Source: Pseudomonadota bacterium (lineage in GTDB: Bacteria > Pseudomonadota > Gammaproteobacteria > Burkholderiales > Burkholderiaceae_F). Taken from it: DNA of 64,000 nt. Below, piece by piece: positions 37,997 through 46,609 of this stretch; the first letter of the stretch is position 1, and every line of letters starts with the position of its first letter. The DNA lies in contig JAKOQB010000041.1 of assembly GCA_029778535.1 (NCBI GenBank), forward strand, positions 184,538 to 248,537. The letters are read 5' to 3'. Made by a program: the position numbers and the translations under genes. Under the pieces are notes generated by a model. That model worked only from the letters and a program-made list of their open reading frames with translations, was not told the origin of the DNA and ran no database searches.

Positions 37997-38836
37997 CGGA
38001 CTGAACGACGCCACCAGCGAGCCGATCAGCAGGTTCCAGCCGTCGGCGAGCACGAACAGCATCAGCTTGAAGGGCAGCGCGATCAGCACCGGCGACAGCA
38101 TCATCATGCCCATGCTCATCAGCACGCTGGCCACCACCATGTCGATGATCAGGAACGGGATGAACACCATGAAGCCGATCTGGAACGCGGTCTTCAGTTC
38201 GCTCGTGACGAAGGCCGGGATCACGACCCGCAGCGGCAGCTTCTCGGGCGCGTCGGCCCGTTCGATGCGCGCCATGCGCGTGAACAGTTCGAGGTCGTTG
38301 GCGCGCGTGTGCTTGAGCATGAAGCCGCGCAGCGGATCGCTTCCCGCCGCGAGCGCCTGCTCGAAATTCATCTTCTTCTGGCTGTACGGTACGTAGGCCG
38401 CGTCGTGGATGCGGTCGAACGTCGGCCCCATTACGAACAACGTCAGGAACAGGGCGAGCCCGATCAGCACCTGGTTCGGCGGCGTGGTCTGCGTGCCGAG
38501 CGCCATGCGCAGCAGCGACAGCACGATGATGATGCGCGTGAACGCGGTCATCATCAGCAGCACGGCCGGCAGGAAGGTGAGCAGCGTGAAGAACAGCAGC
38601 GTCTGCACTGGCACCGAGTACGCGGTGCCGCCGCCCGGCGCGGGCGTGGCGGTGACCTCAATTGGGCTTTGTTGCGCGAGTGCAGGGGTGGCGAGCGCGA
38701 GCACAAGCAGCACCAGTGTCATTCCCGCGCACGCGGGAATCCAGTGCTGGCCGCCAGATTTGCAGGATGCCCGCGGGGGCCCGCTCTCGACCGCGATCGG
38801 GGGCGGGCATGGCACCCGAAACGCACCGCGCTTCAT
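37994..38836 (-). CDS. fliP: Flagellar biosynthetic protein FliP with a repeat-derived N-terminus
   Basis: The conserved FliP begins with a signal peptide ([20 protein letters not shown] at 38722) and continues with [40 protein letters not shown] and the closing transmembrane pair to GSLVASFSP. It forms the core of the export gate. From 38722 it would be 242 residues. An in-frame ATG at 38836 overlaps the fliO stop (ATGA), giving 280 residues with a 38-residue N-terminal extension that includes [11 protein letters not shown], encoded by a dispersed palindromic repeat. I place the start at 38836 because of the coupling; the shorter form lacks any ribosome site. Which is used is open. Confidence 0.9.
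   Translation of the reverse strand: MKRGAFRVPCPPPIAVESGPPRASCKSGGQHWIPACAGMTLVLLVLALATPALAQQSPIEVTATPAPGGGTAYSVPVQTLLFFTLLTFLPAVLLMMTAFTRIIIVLSLLRMALGTQTTPPNQVLIGLALFLTLFVMGPTFDRIHDAAYVPYSQKKMNFEQALAAGSDPLRGFMLKHTRANDLELFTRMARIERADAPEKLPLRVVIPAFVTSELKTAFQIGFMVFIPFLIIDMVVASVLMSMGMMMLSPVLIALPFKLMLFVLADGWNLLIGSLVASFSP
38718..38750. repeat. Short palindromic repeat at the fliP signal-peptide start
   Basis: GTCATTCCCGCGCACGCGGG continues as AATCCAGTGCTGG, a dispersed hairpin element known to give the peptide WIPA-AGMT when translated. Here it lies between the coupled ATG of fliP (38836) and the signal peptide, and contains the alternative ATG at 38722. Confidence 0.75.
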
Positions 38837-39285
38837 CGCCCAGCCCGGATCTGCTGCAGCAGTTGCCTGAACGCGGTGGCCGACGGCGCAGCCGGGGTGT
38901 CCCCGGCAGCCGGCTTCGCCAGCGTGCCGATGCGGTTGATCGCCGCGGCCGTCACGCCCAGCAGCAGCCAGCGGTCGCCGGCTTCGAGCACGACGATGCG
39001 CTCGCGCGCACCGAGCGGCAGTTGCGTGACGACCTTCAGACCCGCAGCCTGCGCAAGCGCAGGCTGCGCAGCGCCGAGCTTCTTCATCGCCCAGACCACC
39101 AGCGGAATCAGCGCCAGCACGAACGCGAGCGCGAGAATCATCGGCAGGATGGAGGGCCCCGGCGCGGGGGCGGACTGTGCCAGCGCCGCCGTCGGCGCGG
39201 CCAGGGCAGCGAAGAGCGTGATCCGTGATCCGTGATCCGTGATCCGTGGCCGCGCAATCCGCAATCCGCAATCCGCAATCCTCAC
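38833..39285 (-). CDS. fliO: Flagellar protein FliO, N-terminus encoded by a heptamer array
   Basis: 150 residues if begun at the GTG that overlaps the fliN stop (GTGA). The first ~23 residues ([17 protein letters not shown]) come from the heptamer array; a signal/anchor region ([15 protein letters not shown]) then precedes one membrane span ([20 protein letters not shown]) and the FliO domain ([28 protein letters not shown]). FliO helps FliP assemble. No ATG, GTG or TTG in good context lies between the array and the signal segment, so translation through the array is needed, or a non-standard start. Confidence 0.82.
   Translation of the reverse strand: MRIADCGLRIARPRITDHGSRITLFAALAAPTAALAQSAPAPGPSILPMILALAFVLALIPLVVWAMKKLGAAQPALAQAAGLKVVTQLPLGARERIVVLEAGDRWLLLGVTAAAINRIGTLAKPAAGDTPAAPSATAFRQLLQQIRAGR
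39216..39285. repeat. Heptamer array at the fliN-fliO junction
   Basis: On the plus strand, four GTGATCC units are followed by GTGGCCGCG and three to four CAATCCG units ending at the fliN stop codon. Read in the fliO direction (GGATTGC, GGATCAC) it has no stop codon in any frame and encodes the first residues of fliO. Confidence 0.85.
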
Positions 39286-39695
39286 TTGTGCAGCCTCCGC
39301 ATCCGCTCGCTCGGCGTGACGATGTCGGTCAGGCGGATGCCGAACTTCTCGTTGACGACGACCACCTCGCCCTGCGCGATCAGGCAGCCGTTGACCAGCA
39401 CGTCCATCGGCTCGCCGGCGAGCGCATCGAGTTCGATCACCGAGCCCTGCGCCAGTTGCAGGATGTTCTTGATCGGAATCTTCGTGCGGCCCAGTTCGAC
39501 GGTCAGCGTCACCGGGATGTCGAGGATCAGGTCGAGGTCCTGCGCGCCTTCGGCGGTCGCTCCGGGCGCGAGCCGCTGGAAGATGTTGGCCGGCTGCGCC
39601 TGCGCCTCGATCGTGTCGCCGGCGGCCTGCTGCTCGGCCAGCGCGGCGCCCCAGTCGTCTGCGGCCGAAGCGGGGGTCTGCGGGGTGTCGCTCAT
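39282..39695 (-). CDS. fliN: Flagellar motor switch protein FliN
   Basis: 137 residues. A variable N-terminal ~50 residues precede the SpoA/FliN domain ([66 protein letters not shown]). FliN builds the bottom of the C-ring and binds CheY-controlled FliM and the export ATPase complex. Spaced 21 bp from fliM. Confidence 0.95.
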   Translation of the reverse strand: MSDTPQTPASAADDWGAALAEQQAAGDTIEAQAQPANIFQRLAPGATAEGAQDLDLILDIPVTLTVELGRTKIPIKNILQLAQGSVIELDALAGEPMDVLVNGCLIAQGEVVVVNEKFGIRLTDIVTPSERMRRLHK

Positions 39696-39716
39696 GATCG
39701 TGGTTCCGGAAAGGGT

Positions 39717-40724
39717 TCAGACATCGCGCGCGCGCGGGCTGCCTTGCTCGCCGAACTGCGAGTACTTCAGCATGCGCTCGACGCGGATCGCGGTGCGGCC
39801 GTTCACGGTGCCGAAGCGGCACTCGATCACGGGCACGCCGTCGATCTTGGCGGGGATCACTTCCTTCAGCGGCAGGTCGATGAAGTCGCCGGCCTTCAGT
39901 TTCAGCAACTGGCCGACGGTGACCTGCGCCTGCGCGAGTTCGGCCGTGAGCTCGACGTCGGCCGACTGCACCTGCCGCGTCAGCGAGTGCATCCAGCGCC
40001 GGTCGGGTTCCTGGCCGTCGCCCTGCAGCGGCGAGTACAGGATGTCGCGGATCGGCTCCAGCGACGAGTACGGGAAGCACACGTGCAACTCGCCGCCGGC
40101 TTCGCCGACCTCGACATTGAAGGTGGTCGCCACCACGATCTCGCTCGGCGACGCGATGTTGGCGAACTGCGTGTGCATCTCCGAGCGCTGGTAGGCGAAG
40201 CTGAAGCGGTACAGCGCGCCCCATGCTTTCATGTACTCCGCCAGCACCACGTCGAGCAGCCGCTGGATGATGCGGCTCTCGGTCGGCGAGAAATCGCGCC
40301 CCTCGATGCGCGCATTCAGCTTGCCGCTGCCGCCGAACAGGGTGTCGATGACGCAGAACACCAGCTTGGGGTCGAAGATCACCAGCCCCGCGCCGCGCAG
40401 CGGCGTCAGCGACACGATGTTGATGTTGGTCGGCACCACGATGTCGCGCAGGAACGCCGAGTACTTGACCACGCGCACCGGCCCGACCGACACCTCCGGG
40501 CTGCGCCGCATGAAGTTGAAGATCCCGAGGCGCAGGTTGCGGGCGAAGCGCTCGTTGACGATCTCCATCGTCGGCATGCGCCCGCGCACGATGCGCTCCT
40601 GGCTCGCGAGGTCGTAGTCGCGGATGCCGCCCGCCTGCTCCTCCTTCTCGGGCTTCTGCGGCTCGCCCGTCACGCCCTCGAGCAGCGCGTCGACTTCGTC
40701 CTGCGAAAGGAACTGGTCAGCCAT
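39717..40724 (-). CDS. fliM: Flagellar motor switch protein FliM
   Basis: 335 residues. The N-terminal CheY-P binding peptide LSQDEVDALLEGV is at 5-17; the middle domain has the GGxG-type motif LFGGSGK and the C-terminal SpoA domain carries LKLKAGDFIDLPL. It receives the chemotaxis signal from CheY, encoded in this window, and sets rotation direction. The region before its ATG is a 39-bp heptamer-periodic spacer in which GCGACGA units serve as the only possible ribosome site. Confidence 0.96.
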   Translation of the reverse strand: MADQFLSQDEVDALLEGVTGEPQKPEKEEQAGGIRDYDLASQERIVRGRMPTMEIVNERFARNLRLGIFNFMRRSPEVSVGPVRVVKYSAFLRDIVVPTNINIVSLTPLRGAGLVIFDPKLVFCVIDTLFGGSGKLNARIEGRDFSPTESRIIQRLLDVVLAEYMKAWGALYRFSFAYQRSEMHTQFANIASPSEIVVATTFNVEVGEAGGELHVCFPYSSLEPIRDILYSPLQGDGQEPDRRWMHSLTRQVQSADVELTAELAQAQVTVGQLLKLKAGDFIDLPLKEVIPAKIDGVPVIECRFGTVNGRTAIRVERMLKYSQFGEQGSPRARDV

Positions 40725-40766
40725 CTTCGTCGCTCGTTGCTCGTCGCGCGATCCGCAATCCGATCA
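40725..40766. repeat. Heptamer-periodic spacer between fliM and fliL
   Basis: In the gene direction the spacer reads GGATTGC, GGATCGC, GCGACGA, GCAACGA, GCGACGA, AG, then the fliM ATG. It begins immediately at the fliL TGA. The period is 7 bp throughout, as in the other arrays of this cluster, but the words drift. Confidence 0.7.
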
Positions 40767-41294
40767 CTGAATGATCAGATGCGTGAAGTTCACCGCCTCG
40801 ACGGATTTCTCGGCGGGGGTGCCGGCGAGCGGCTTGTTGGCGGCGGCGACGATTTCCTTCGCCAGCGCTTCCTTGCCTTCGCGGCTGTTCACGTCCTGCG
40901 CGAGCTTGGAGCTGAGCAGCAGCAGGATCTCGCTGCGCACAGCGGGCATCATCGTCTTCAGCACTTCGCCGCTCGGCGCGTCCCTCATTTCGGCCACCAG
41001 CTTCAACTGCATGAAGCGATCGTCGTCCGGCTGGCGCAGGTTGACGGTGAACGTGTCGAGGTCGACGAATACCGGCATCTTCTTCGGCTCGGCCTTCATC
41101 TGCGCCTGCTCGCTGTCGGCGTGTTTCTTTCCCAGCAGCAGGTACGCGGCGGCGGCGCCGGCGCCGGCCAGCAGCGCCGTGCCGGCGACGCCGATCACGA
41201 TCAGCTTCTTCATCCCGCCCTTCTTCGGCGCCGGTTTGGCCGCGTCCTTCGCGTCCGCCTTGTCGTCGCTTCTTTCCGCCTGCTTGCCTGCCAT
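40764..41294 (-). CDS. fliL: Flagellar basal-body associated protein FliL
   Basis: 176 residues: a Lys/Asp/Ala-rich cytoplasmic tail (1-33), one membrane span (LIVIGVAGTALLAGAGAAAAYLL without the last letters as a clean helix, about 34-56), and the periplasmic FliL domain (VFVDLDTFTVNLRQPDDDRF, ILLLLSSKLAQDVNSREGKE). FliL supports stator function near the motor. It is the first gene of the fliLMNOPQR unit, with a FliA-like promoter 58 bp upstream. Confidence 0.92.
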   Translation of the reverse strand: MAGKQAERSDDKADAKDAAKPAPKKGGMKKLIVIGVAGTALLAGAGAAAAYLLLGKKHADSEQAQMKAEPKKMPVFVDLDTFTVNLRQPDDDRFMQLKLVAEMRDAPSGEVLKTMMPAVRSEILLLLSSKLAQDVNSREGKEALAKEIVAAANKPLAGTPAEKSVEAVNFTHLIIQ

Positions 41295-41351
41295 CGAATG
41301 CTCCGTTCGCTCGCTGATCGACCGCGCCGCCGCGCTGCCTGAGGGCGGCGC

Positions 41352-41378
41352 CTTTCGGCAAATTATTCGGGGACTTGA
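41352..41378 (-). promoter_or_regulatory. Putative FliA (sigma-28) type promoter of fliL
   Basis: On the minus strand TCAAGTCC, an 11-bp spacer and GCCGAAAG match the enteric flagellar consensus TAAAGTTT-N11-GCCGATAA at five and six of eight bases. It lies about 58 bp upstream of fliL, in the 159-bp gap after fliK. CGAATAAT inside the spacer recurs in the same place upstream of fliF. Confidence 0.5.
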
Positions 41379-41453
41379 GGGGGGCGGATCGGCGGAATAC
41401 CCGCCGCATTACCGCCTGATTCGATGCACCGCGCGCGGCGGCGCGCGGCGCCG

Positions 41454-42743
41454 CTACGCGATCACGTCGATCAGCCGGTTCGAACGCAGCGTGACGGCCG
41501 GCGCGGCCGCGATCGGCGCGCCGGCGGCTGCGATCGCGCCGGACGCGGGCGTGGATGCGTGCGGCGCACGTTCATCGTGGCGCGACGAGCCGCCGCCGGA
41601 CTGCGTGCCGACGCGCGCGTCGGCGAGCTGCAGCCCCTGCGCGCCGAGCATGTCGCGCAGGCGCGGCAGCGCATCTTCGATCGCGCTGCGGGTCGCCGCG
41701 TGCGCGGCGCCGAACACCAGCGTGGCTTCGGTGCCGCGCACTTCGATCGAAACGCTCACCGGACCGAGGTCGGCCGGCGTCAGCGAAATCTCCGCGCTGT
41801 GCACCTTGCCGCGCGTCAGCAGCGCGACGCGGCCGGAGAAATCGTCGTTGAAGGCGGCCGCCCCAACCGGCGTCGGCACCGCGATCTGGGCGACGGCCTG
41901 TGCCGTGGTTGCCGGCATCGCCGCGGTCCAGCCCGACGCGGCGGTGTGAGCCGGCCCGCCGCCGTCGCCGCGCGGCGCGGCCGTGGCCGCGGCCAGCGCG
42001 CGTTCGAATCGCTGCTGGAAATCCTCGCTCAGCCGGTCACGCGGCGCGGCGGGCGGTCCGCCCGCCAGCGCGGGCAGCGGGTCGAGCGTGTCCTTGATGG
42101 CCGCCGCGTGCTTGCCGTCGCGGGCTTGCGCCGCGGCGTCGTCGCGGTCGACGCGCTGCGCGCGCGCCGGAAGCGGCGCGCCTTTCGGGTCGTCGTTCGC
42201 GGGCGCGGTGTGCGCGGCCGGCGCGGCGTCGGCCGCGGCCACTTGATGTCCGCGCCTTGCGGCGCGCGCGCCGTTGGCGTCGGCCGCAGTCACCGATTCG
42301 GTTGCATCGCGCGCGCGCGGCGTGCCGGCGCGAGCGGATGCGGCCGCAGGCGCGGCCTGCGCGGCCGCAGGCGCGGCCGGCGCGGCGGCGAGCGCCTGCG
42401 CCTGCTTGATCTGCTCCGGGCTCAGCGCCGCGGCGCCCGGCGTCTCGTCATCGTCGGTCGCTTCGTCCTCTTCGGCGCCGGCCTTGTCGTCGGACTTCGC
42501 GGGCCGTGCGCCCGGGTTGTGGCGCGGCGCTTGCGCGCCCGCGTCGCGCGTGGATGGTTTCTCGTCCTGCGGCTTCGGCGCCGCCGGCGATCCGTTCGGC
42601 GCCGCGCGATTCGAACTGGCCTGCGCCATCGCGTCGCCGAACGCCGATGGGCTCGAATCCGGCGCTGCGGCCGGGCCGCGCGCGGGCGAGGGCGTTGCTG
42701 CGGCCGTTGCGGCGACGGCAGCGGAGAGATTCAGCTCCGGCAT
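41454..42743 (-). CDS. fliK: Flagellar hook-length control protein FliK
   Basis: 429 residues. The N-terminal ~290 residues are Ala/Pro/Asp-rich, as expected for the ruler region. The C-terminal Flg_hook domain is about 310-400 (VHSAEISLTPADLGPVSVSI, TEATLVFGAAHAATRSAIED, LPRLRDMLGAQGLQLADARV). FliK measures hook length and switches export specificity. The ATG at 42743 with GGAG 6 bases upstream was preferred to the ATG at 42767. It follows fliJ by 17 bp. Confidence 0.85.
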   Translation of the reverse strand: MPELNLSAAVAATAAATPSPARGPAAAPDSSPSAFGDAMAQASSNRAAPNGSPAAPKPQDEKPSTRDAGAQAPRHNPGARPAKSDDKAGAEEDEATDDDETPGAAALSPEQIKQAQALAAAPAAPAAAQAAPAAASARAGTPRARDATESVTAADANGARAARRGHQVAAADAAPAAHTAPANDDPKGAPLPARAQRVDRDDAAAQARDGKHAAAIKDTLDPLPALAGGPPAAPRDRLSEDFQQRFERALAAATAAPRGDGGGPAHTAASGWTAAMPATTAQAVAQIAVPTPVGAAAFNDDFSGRVALLTRGKVHSAEISLTPADLGPVSVSIEVRGTEATLVFGAAHAATRSAIEDALPRLRDMLGAQGLQLADARVGTQSGGGSSRHDERAPHASTPASGAIAAAGAPIAAAPAVTLRSNRLIDVIA

Positions 42744-42760
42744 GTCGTCTCCGGGTCGGA

Positions 42761-43204
42761 TCACCATTCGCTCGCGGACAGCCGCGCGTTGCGTGCGATC
42801 TCGTCCGTCCGCTTCTGGTCGATGCGCTGCGCGCGGCCGCGCGCCGCCGCTTCGCGGCGTTCGGCGAGCGCCTGCAGACTGCGCAGACGCCGCTGCGCGC
42901 GCTGCAGTTCGTGGTCGCCCGCGGCGAGCTCGAGCTCGCGCGCGCGCAGCTCGCTTTCCTGGGCCGCGACCGCCTGGTCGAGCTTGACCGCGAAGGCGCG
43001 GAAGTTCAGTTGCGCGGCGGGGTCGCAGCCGGCCGCGAGCTGCGCCTGCGCGCGTTGCGCATAGTCGCGCCCGTAGCCGCGCAGCACATCGAGCTGCGCC
43101 GCGGCCTGCGCGACGCGCTGCGCGAGCTGCCCGCGGCGCGCCAGCGCCGCGTCGCGCGCGGTCAGCGCCAGTTCCATCAGCAGGGTCAGGCTGTGCGTCT
43201 GCAT
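42761..43204 (-). CDS. fliJ: Flagellar export chaperone FliJ
   Basis: 147 residues, almost entirely alpha-helical with heptad-like spacing, Arg/Ala/Gln/Glu rich, the coiled-coil design of FliJ (LLMELALTARDAALARRGQL, LDVLRGYGRDYAQRAQAQL). It sits between fliI and fliK as usual and couples the ATPase to the export gate. Sequence conservation of FliJ is low, so the call leans on position. Confidence 0.85.
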   Translation of the reverse strand: MQTHSLTLLMELALTARDAALARRGQLAQRVAQAAAQLDVLRGYGRDYAQRAQAQLAAGCDPAAQLNFRAFAVKLDQAVAAQESELRARELELAAGDHELQRAQRRLRSLQALAERREAAARGRAQRIDQKRTDEIARNARLSASEW

Positions 43205-43211
43205 CGTGCTT

Positions 43212-44639
43212 CTACGCGGTGACGGGGATCATGCCGAGCAGCGCGGCCAGCCGGCCGTGCGCTTCGGCGAGCGTCGACGGCTCGTGCATCTGCTGCTGCA
43301 GGAACGACTCCATGTGCGGCCAGGCGGCGATCGCCGCGTCGAGCAGTTGGTCCGCTCCGGGTACGTACGCACCGACGGCGAGCAGGTCCTGGTTGCGGCG
43401 ATGGCGCGAATACAGCGCCTTGAAGCGGCGCGCCAGCTCGATCTGATCCGGCCCCGCGACCGCGTTCATCACGCGCGAGATCGACGCCTCGATGTCGATC
43501 GCCGGATAGTGCCCGGCCTCGGCCAGTTGCCGCGACAGCACGATGTGGCCGTCGAGGATCGCGCGCGCCGCATCGGCGACCGGGTCCTGCGGGTCGTCGC
43601 CTTCGGTGAGCACGGTGTAAAAGGCGGTGATCGAGCCGGTCGTGCCCCGGCCGGCGCCGTCGCACGCCGCGCCGTTGCCGGCGCGCTCGACCAGCGCGGG
43701 CAGCTTGGCGAACACCGACGGCGGGTAGCCCTTGGTCGCCGGTGGCTCGCCGATCGCCAGCGCGATCTCGCGCGCGGCCATCGCGTAGCGCGTCAGCGAG
43801 TCGAGCAGCAGCAGCACGTGCTTGCCCCGGTCGCGATAGTGCTCGGCGATCGCGGTCGCGTACGCGGCGCCCTGCATGCGCACCAGCGGCGGCGTGTCGG
43901 CCGGCGCGGCGACGACGACCGCGCGCTGCAGTCCGGCGGCGCCGAGGATGTCGTCGATGAATTTCTTGACCTCGCGCCCGCGCTCGCCGATCAGGCCGAC
44001 CACGGTCACGTCGGCGCTGGTGTAGCGCGCCATCATGCCGAGCAGCACGCTCTTGCCGACGCCGGAGCCGGCGAACAGCCCCATGCGCTGCCCGCGGCCG
44101 ACGGTGGCGAGCGCATTGATCGCGCGCACGCCGACGTCGAGCGGGCGCGTGATCTTCTCGCGCTCCATCGCGTTGATCGGTCGCCGCGCGAGCGGCCGCA
44201 TCTCGGCATGCTCGAGCGATCCGAGGCGGTCGAGGGCGCGTCCGTTCGCATCGACCACGCGGCCGAGCAGCGCATCGCCCATCGGCAACTGGCGCGTGCG
44301 GTCCTCCGCGCGCCGCCACGGATGGTTGTGCCGGTGCAGCCGCGGCCGGGGTGCGACCGATTCGTGCGGGATCACGGTCGCGCCGGGGCGCAGGCCGTAC
44401 GGTTCGGTGGTCGGCATCAGGAACAGGCGCTCGCCGGCGAAGCCGACCACCTCGGCATCGACGCGCACGCTTTCGTCCTGTACCACCATCACCTGCGCTC
44501 CGACCGGCAGCTTCAGCCCGACCGCTTCCATCACCAGGCCGGCCACGCGCGTCAGGCGCCCGCGCACTTCGAGCGGCAGCGCCGACGCGGCGATCGCGCG
44601 CGACTGCGCGAGGAAGCGTTCGAACGGCGCTGCCTGCAT
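43212..44639 (-). CDS. fliI: Flagellum-specific ATP synthase FliI
   Basis: 475 residues. Walker A is AGSGVGKS (190-197); also [20 protein letters not shown], the Walker B strand [20 protein letters not shown] and [20 protein letters not shown]. It is the cytoplasmic ATPase of flagellar protein export. Two small insertions are notable: a His/Arg-rich loop at about 97-115 ([17 protein letters not shown]) and ACDGAGRGT in the usually short ERAGNG-GSITA loop. The start overlaps the fliH stop (TGATG). Confidence 0.95.
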   Translation of the reverse strand: MQAAPFERFLAQSRAIAASALPLEVRGRLTRVAGLVMEAVGLKLPVGAQVMVVQDESVRVDAEVVGFAGERLFLMPTTEPYGLRPGATVIPHESVAPRPRLHRHNHPWRRAEDRTRQLPMGDALLGRVVDANGRALDRLGSLEHAEMRPLARRPINAMEREKITRPLDVGVRAINALATVGRGQRMGLFAGSGVGKSVLLGMMARYTSADVTVVGLIGERGREVKKFIDDILGAAGLQRAVVVAAPADTPPLVRMQGAAYATAIAEHYRDRGKHVLLLLDSLTRYAMAAREIALAIGEPPATKGYPPSVFAKLPALVERAGNGAACDGAGRGTTGSITAFYTVLTEGDDPQDPVADAARAILDGHIVLSRQLAEAGHYPAIDIEASISRVMNAVAGPDQIELARRFKALYSRHRRNQDLLAVGAYVPGADQLLDAAIAAWPHMESFLQQQMHEPSTLAEAHGRLAALLGMIPVTA

Positions 44640-45274
44640 CACGGCGCGTCGACCTCGATGCCCAGCGCGGCCAGCACGCGCCGCCAGCGCGTGGCGAGCT
44701 GCGCGTCGATCTCGCCCTGATGCGTTTCGATGCGGCAGCCGCCGCGCGCGACATTGGCGTCGCCGATGAAGCGGCAGCCCCTGAACGCGCCGTCGGCGTC
44801 GAGATCGGCGCGCACCAGTTCGAGATCGCGCGGGTTCAGGTGCACGCGCGGATGCGTCTGCTGGTCGATCACGACCGCGATCGCTTCGCGCAGCGGCGGC
44901 AGCACGGCGTCGCGCTGCACCTCGACCTCGCGCCGCACGACCTGGCGCGCGACCTCGAGCGCCAGATCGAGCACCGCGTCGGCGCCGGCGGACTCCAGTT
45001 CGGCAAAGCGCGCGCGCAGCTCGGCGAGCACGCGCTCGAGCTGCGCGCCGTGGCCGGCGTGCTCGCGCTGCGCGCGCTCGACCGTGGCGCGCACGCCTTC
45101 CTCGAATCCCTCCTTGCGGCCGCGCTCGTACGCGCGCCGCTCGCGCTCCGACAGGCCGTCCAACGGATCGGTCCGCACGACCTTGCCCGCCAGCGGCTGG
45201 AACTGCCACGCCGCCGCCGCGCCGACCTGCTCCTTCGGGATCAGGCCGCTGGTGAATTTCTCTGGAGCGCCCAA
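44639..45274 (-). CDS. fliH: Flagellar assembly protein FliH
   Basis: 211 residues. A FliH/YscL domain covers about 90-205 ([60 protein letters not shown]). The middle contains the charged coiled coil [20 protein letters not shown]. FliH is the peripheral stalk and inhibitor of FliI. It is separated from fliG by 328 bp of non-coding sequence, which is unusual in this otherwise tight cluster. Confidence 0.93.
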   Translation of the reverse strand: MGAPEKFTSGLIPKEQVGAAAAWQFQPLAGKVVRTDPLDGLSERERRAYERGRKEGFEEGVRATVERAQREHAGHGAQLERVLAELRARFAELESAGADAVLDLALEVARQVVRREVEVQRDAVLPPLREAIAVVIDQQTHPRVHLNPRDLELVRADLDADGAFRGCRFIGDANVARGGCRIETHQGEIDAQLATRWRRVLAALGIEVDAP

Positions 45275-45602
45275 CTAACCGCTCCTCGTGTACGCGACGC
45301 TTCGCGTCGCACGTGCACTCGTCGCGCTTAGAGTCAGACGCGCGCCCTTCGGGCGGCAGGGCGTGCGCGCGTAACGTTGACGATCGGAATGAGCAGCGCA
45401 AAGCTGAACACCGAATCTCGAACGAAGCTCTTGCCCGCCGCGAGCGCGCCTGCAAGCGCCACGGTGATGGGGCGCGGCCCGATCGCCGTAACCGCCCGTC
45501 GCAGTTGCTATCGCGCCGACGCCGAGCCGCCTCAAGGCGGCGCGCCGATTGAAATCACTTCGCGTGCACGTGCGCCCCGAAGGGGCGCGTACACGCGAAG
45601 TG
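45275..45602. other. Non-coding insert between fliH and fliG with strong hairpins
   Basis: No convincing gene is present. Directly after the fliG stop lies a 47-bp palindrome (45556-45602): CACTTCGCGTGCACGTGCGC and its near complement around GAAG. Near the fliH end there are smaller hairpins (GCGACGC/GCGTCGC at 45287-45305; ACGCGCGC/GCGCGCGT at 45338-45373). The words GCACGTGC and CGCGAAG recur at both ends, suggesting a decayed insertion element. The large hairpin could also limit transcription or protect the fliFG mRNA. Confidence 0.5.
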
Positions 45603-46607
45603 TCAAACATACTGGTCATCGCCCCCGCCTCCACCCAACTGCACCTGCCCCTCGTCGGCGAGCCGGCGCACGATCTTCAGGATCTCGCGCTGCTCGGCCT
45701 CGACCTCGGACACGCGCACCGGGCCCTTGGCGTCGAGGTCTTCCTTCAGCATCTCGGCGGCGCGGGTCGACATGTTCTTGAAGATCTTGTCGCGCAGCGA
45801 CTGCTCGGCGCCCTTCAACGCCACGATCAGCGACTCGGACTGCACCTCGCGCAGCAGCGCCTGGATGCCGCGGTCGTCGAGGTTCGCGAGGTCGCCGAAG
45901 GTGAACATCTGGTCGAGGATCTTCTGCGCCAGGTCGGCGTCGTGCTCGCGGATCGACTCGACCGCCGCGCTTTCGAGCTGCGTGCCGAGGAAGTTCAGCA
46001 TCTCCGCGGTCGCCTTGGTGCCGCCGAGCGTGGCCTTCTTCAGCTTCTCGCTGCCGGCCAGAACCTTCGACAGCACTTCGTTCAGCTCCTGCAGCGCCTG
46101 CGGCTGGATGCCGTCGAGCGTGGCTACGCGCAGCAGCACGTCGTTGCGCATGCGCTCGGGCAGGTTGCGCAGCACCTCGGAAGCATGATCGCGCTCCAGG
46201 TGCACCAGGATCGACGCGACGATCTGCGGATGCTCGCTCTTGAGCAGCTCGGCGATCGCGGCCGGGTCCATCCACTTGAGGCTCTCGATGCCGGAGACGT
46301 CGCGCCCCCGCAGGATGCGATCGAGCAACAGGTCGGCCTTGTCGTCGCCGAGCGCGCGCTTGAGCACCTGGCTCACGAACGCGTCGGTGTCGCCGACCAG
46401 CGAGAACTGCTCTTCCTTCGCCTTGTTGAAGTTCTCGACCACGGATTCGATCTTCTCGCGCGGCACCGTCTTCAGCCGCGCCATCCGCTCGCCGAGCTTC
46501 TGCACTTCCTTCGGGCTGAGGAACTTGAAGACCTCGGCGGCCTGCTCCTCGCCGACCGACATCAGCAGGATCGCGGCGTCGTCGAGTCCGGCGTCGTCGC
46601 TCGCCAT
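45603..46607 (-). CDS. fliG: Flagellar motor switch protein FliG
   Basis: 334 residues. AAILLMSVGEEQAAEVFKFL opens the FliF-binding domain, EHPQIVASILVHLERDHASE holds the EHPQR-like patch of the middle domain, and DDRGIQALLREVQSESLIVA continues to the torque helix with alternating charges. FliG transmits torque from MotA. I chose the ATG at 46607, which has AGGAGGG upstream; the ATG at 46634 would overlap fliF further. Followed by a strong hairpin. Confidence 0.96.
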   Translation of the reverse strand: MASDDAGLDDAAILLMSVGEEQAAEVFKFLSPKEVQKLGERMARLKTVPREKIESVVENFNKAKEEQFSLVGDTDAFVSQVLKRALGDDKADLLLDRILRGRDVSGIESLKWMDPAAIAELLKSEHPQIVASILVHLERDHASEVLRNLPERMRNDVLLRVATLDGIQPQALQELNEVLSKVLAGSEKLKKATLGGTKATAEMLNFLGTQLESAAVESIREHDADLAQKILDQMFTFGDLANLDDRGIQALLREVQSESLIVALKGAEQSLRDKIFKNMSTRAAEMLKEDLDAKGPVRVSEVEAEQREILKIVRRLADEGQVQLGGGGGDDQYV

Positions 46608-46609
46608 CG

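Noticed and set aside
37563..39285. Tandem repeats as a CRISPR array
   Set aside because: The units are 7 bp without spacers, and no cas genes are present.
45313..45552. Possible small genes in the fliG-fliH gap
   Set aside because: The frames are Arg-rich, lack ribosome sites and cross several hairpins.
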